In this document: positions 63,198 to 64,000 of the stretch, in pieces | How the letters are laid out: every line of letters starts with the position of its first letter | How positions within the stretch are numbered: the first letter of the stretch is position 1 | Assembly (NCBI GenBank): GCA_016715865.1 | Contig: JADJXM010000010.1 | Span: 124,001 to 188,000, forward strand | Direction: 5' to 3' | Source of the DNA: Acidobacteriota bacterium | Lineage (GTDB): Bacteria; Acidobacteriota; Blastocatellia; RBC074 | Length of the DNA stretch: 64,000 nt | Notes under the pieces: model-generated | What the model saw: the letters and a program-made list of their open reading frames with translations, nothing else | What the model was told of the DNA's origin: nothing | The model's database searches: none | Made by a program: the position numbers and the translations under genes

Positions 63198-64000
63198 ATG
63201 GATTATCGTTTTCCACTGATCGAGAAATTACCGCCATACGTATTCGCAGTTATAAATCAATTGAAGATGGATGCACGCCGACGCGGCGAGGACATCATCG
63301 ATCTGGGAATGGGGAACCCCGACCTTCCCACGCCGGATCCGATTGTCGACAAGCTGGTCGAGGCCGCAAGGAATCCGCGAAACCATCGTTATTCGGCCTC
63401 GAGGGGAATTCCGAATCTGAGAGTCGAGATTTCGCGCTGGTATGAGCGGCGATACGGAGTCGAGATCGATCCCGAAACCGAGGCGATCGCCACGATCGGT
63501 GCGAAGGAGGGATTTTCTCATCTGGTTCTGGCGCTGGTCGAGCCCGGCGATCGCGTCATTGTTCCCGATCCAAGCTATCCGATTCACTCCTTTGCCGCCA
63601 CTATCGCCGGATGCGAGCTGATCAAACTGCCCATCAACGACGGGCCCGAAGAGATGATGGATGCGTTGCGGAAACTTGAATATCCGCGCTCCGGGCAGCC
63701 CAAGATTCTCGTTCTCTCGTTTCCCCACAATCCGACGACAGTCTGTGTTGAAAAGGACTTCTTTGAAGAAGCGGTCGCGATCGCTCGCGAACGCGGCTAT
63801 CTGATCATTCATGATCTGGCCTATGCCGATCTGATCTTTGATGGAAATAAGGCGCCGAGCATCTTCGAGATTCCCGGAGCGAAAGATGTCGCTGTCGAGA
63901 TGTTTTCGATGTCGAAGAGTTATTCGATGGCCGGTTGGCGGGTCGGCTTTTGTGCCGGGAATCGCCAGGTGATTGCAGCATTGACACGTCTCAAGAGCTA
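63198..64000 (+). CDS. class I aminotransferase, AlaC-like (runs off the window)
   Basis: From the ATG at 63198 the frame stays open to the window end (about 267 codons). It has LGMGNPDLPTP, GAKEGFSHL, FPHNPTTVCV and SMSKSYSMAGWRVGF; the lysine in SMSKSYS binds PLP. This pattern is that of AlaC-type alanine aminotransferases, which interconvert pyruvate and alanine with glutamate. The C-terminus is missing. It is divergent from hpt. Confidence 0.9.
   Translation, partial: MDYRFPLIEKLPPYVFAVINQLKMDARRRGEDIIDLGMGNPDLPTPDPIVDKLVEAARNPRNHRYSASRGIPNLRVEISRWYERRYGVEIDPETEAIATIGAKEGFSHLVLALVEPGDRVIVPDPSYPIHSFAATIAGCELIKLPINDGPEEMMDALRKLEYPRSGQPKILVLSFPHNPTTVCVEKDFFEEAVAIARERGYLIIHDLAYADLIFDGNKAPSIFEIPGAKDVAVEMFSMSKSYSMAGWRVGFCAGNRQVIAALTRLKS

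Overview
The window reads as chromosomal DNA from a diderm (outer-membrane) bacterium of moderate GC. The evidence is a complete tol-pal locus, lipoprotein and periplasmic signal peptides, TonB-type proteins and a multihaem c-type cytochrome. The mix of secreted peptidases, TPR and TonB proteins, a DUF2911 protein, a CocE/NonD hydrolase and an AlaC-like aminotransferase fits Acidobacteriota best, but that placement is inference. No rRNA, tRNA, CRISPR array, insertion sequence or phage gene was found, so this is mostly core genome. Many starts are TTG or GTG, and several are supported by a good Shine-Dalgarno.

Layout. 1-3.2 kb (minus): ribosomal operon rplM-rpsI-rpsB-tsf-pyrH behind a strong sigma70-type promoter; S2 carries a long Arg/Gly-rich tail. 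3.5-9 kb: acyl-CoA ligase, membrane SpoIIE-type phosphatase, secreted double-PDZ protein. 9-13.7 kb: 5'-nucleotidase-like protein, Tat-exported carotenoid oxygenase, secreted TPR-like protein. 13.7-16 kb: LytS/LytTR two-component pair whose kinase is broken by a frameshift, with a candidate LytTR operator and a small membrane protein beside it. 16-20.5 kb: PhyH-type dioxygenase, an orphan lasso-peptide-B2-like protein, an M1 peptidase homologue lacking all three zinc ligands, and a second frameshifted gene. 20.5-28.5 kb: peptidoglycan-binding protein, HtrA protease, CocE/NonD hydrolase, TPR protein, queC-queE, DinB-like protein. 28.8-36.4 kb: DinG helicase, M20 peptidase, thioesterase, MDR oxidoreductase, atpD-atpC, BamE-like protein. 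36.6-42 kb: tolQ-tolR-tolA/tonB-tolB-pal-cpoB. 42-46 kb (minus): tetrahaem cytochrome, TPR, class II cyclic-nucleotide phosphodiesterase-like and FHA-GAF-adenylate cyclase genes. 46-49 kb: small ORFs, HEAT-repeat protein, secreted tyrosine phosphatase, DUF2911. 49-63 kb: M14 carboxypeptidase, two nucleoside-type ABC permeases around a serine hydrolase, then punA, udk, cdd, a TonB protein, a Clp-fold protein, an amidohydrolase lipoprotein, a TPR-TonB protein and hpt. The window ends inside an aminotransferase gene.

How the genes work together. The permeases, purine nucleoside phosphorylase, uridine kinase, cytidine deaminase, Hpt and perhaps the exported deaminase-like amidohydrolase form a nucleoside uptake and salvage district. 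The cyclase and phosphodiesterase-like genes could form a closed cyclic-nucleotide circuit. QueC and QueE supply two steps of preQ0 synthesis.

The most unusual non-coding feature is a family of degenerate 7-bp repeats at five intergenic sites. Four are arranged as inverted arrays that overlap or abut gene ends; one is a perfect 35-bp stem with a 7-nt loop. Other points worth checking are the frameshifted kinase with a strong internal Shine-Dalgarno, the LytTR-like direct repeat, the M1 pseudo-peptidase and the cytochrome/cyclase cluster.
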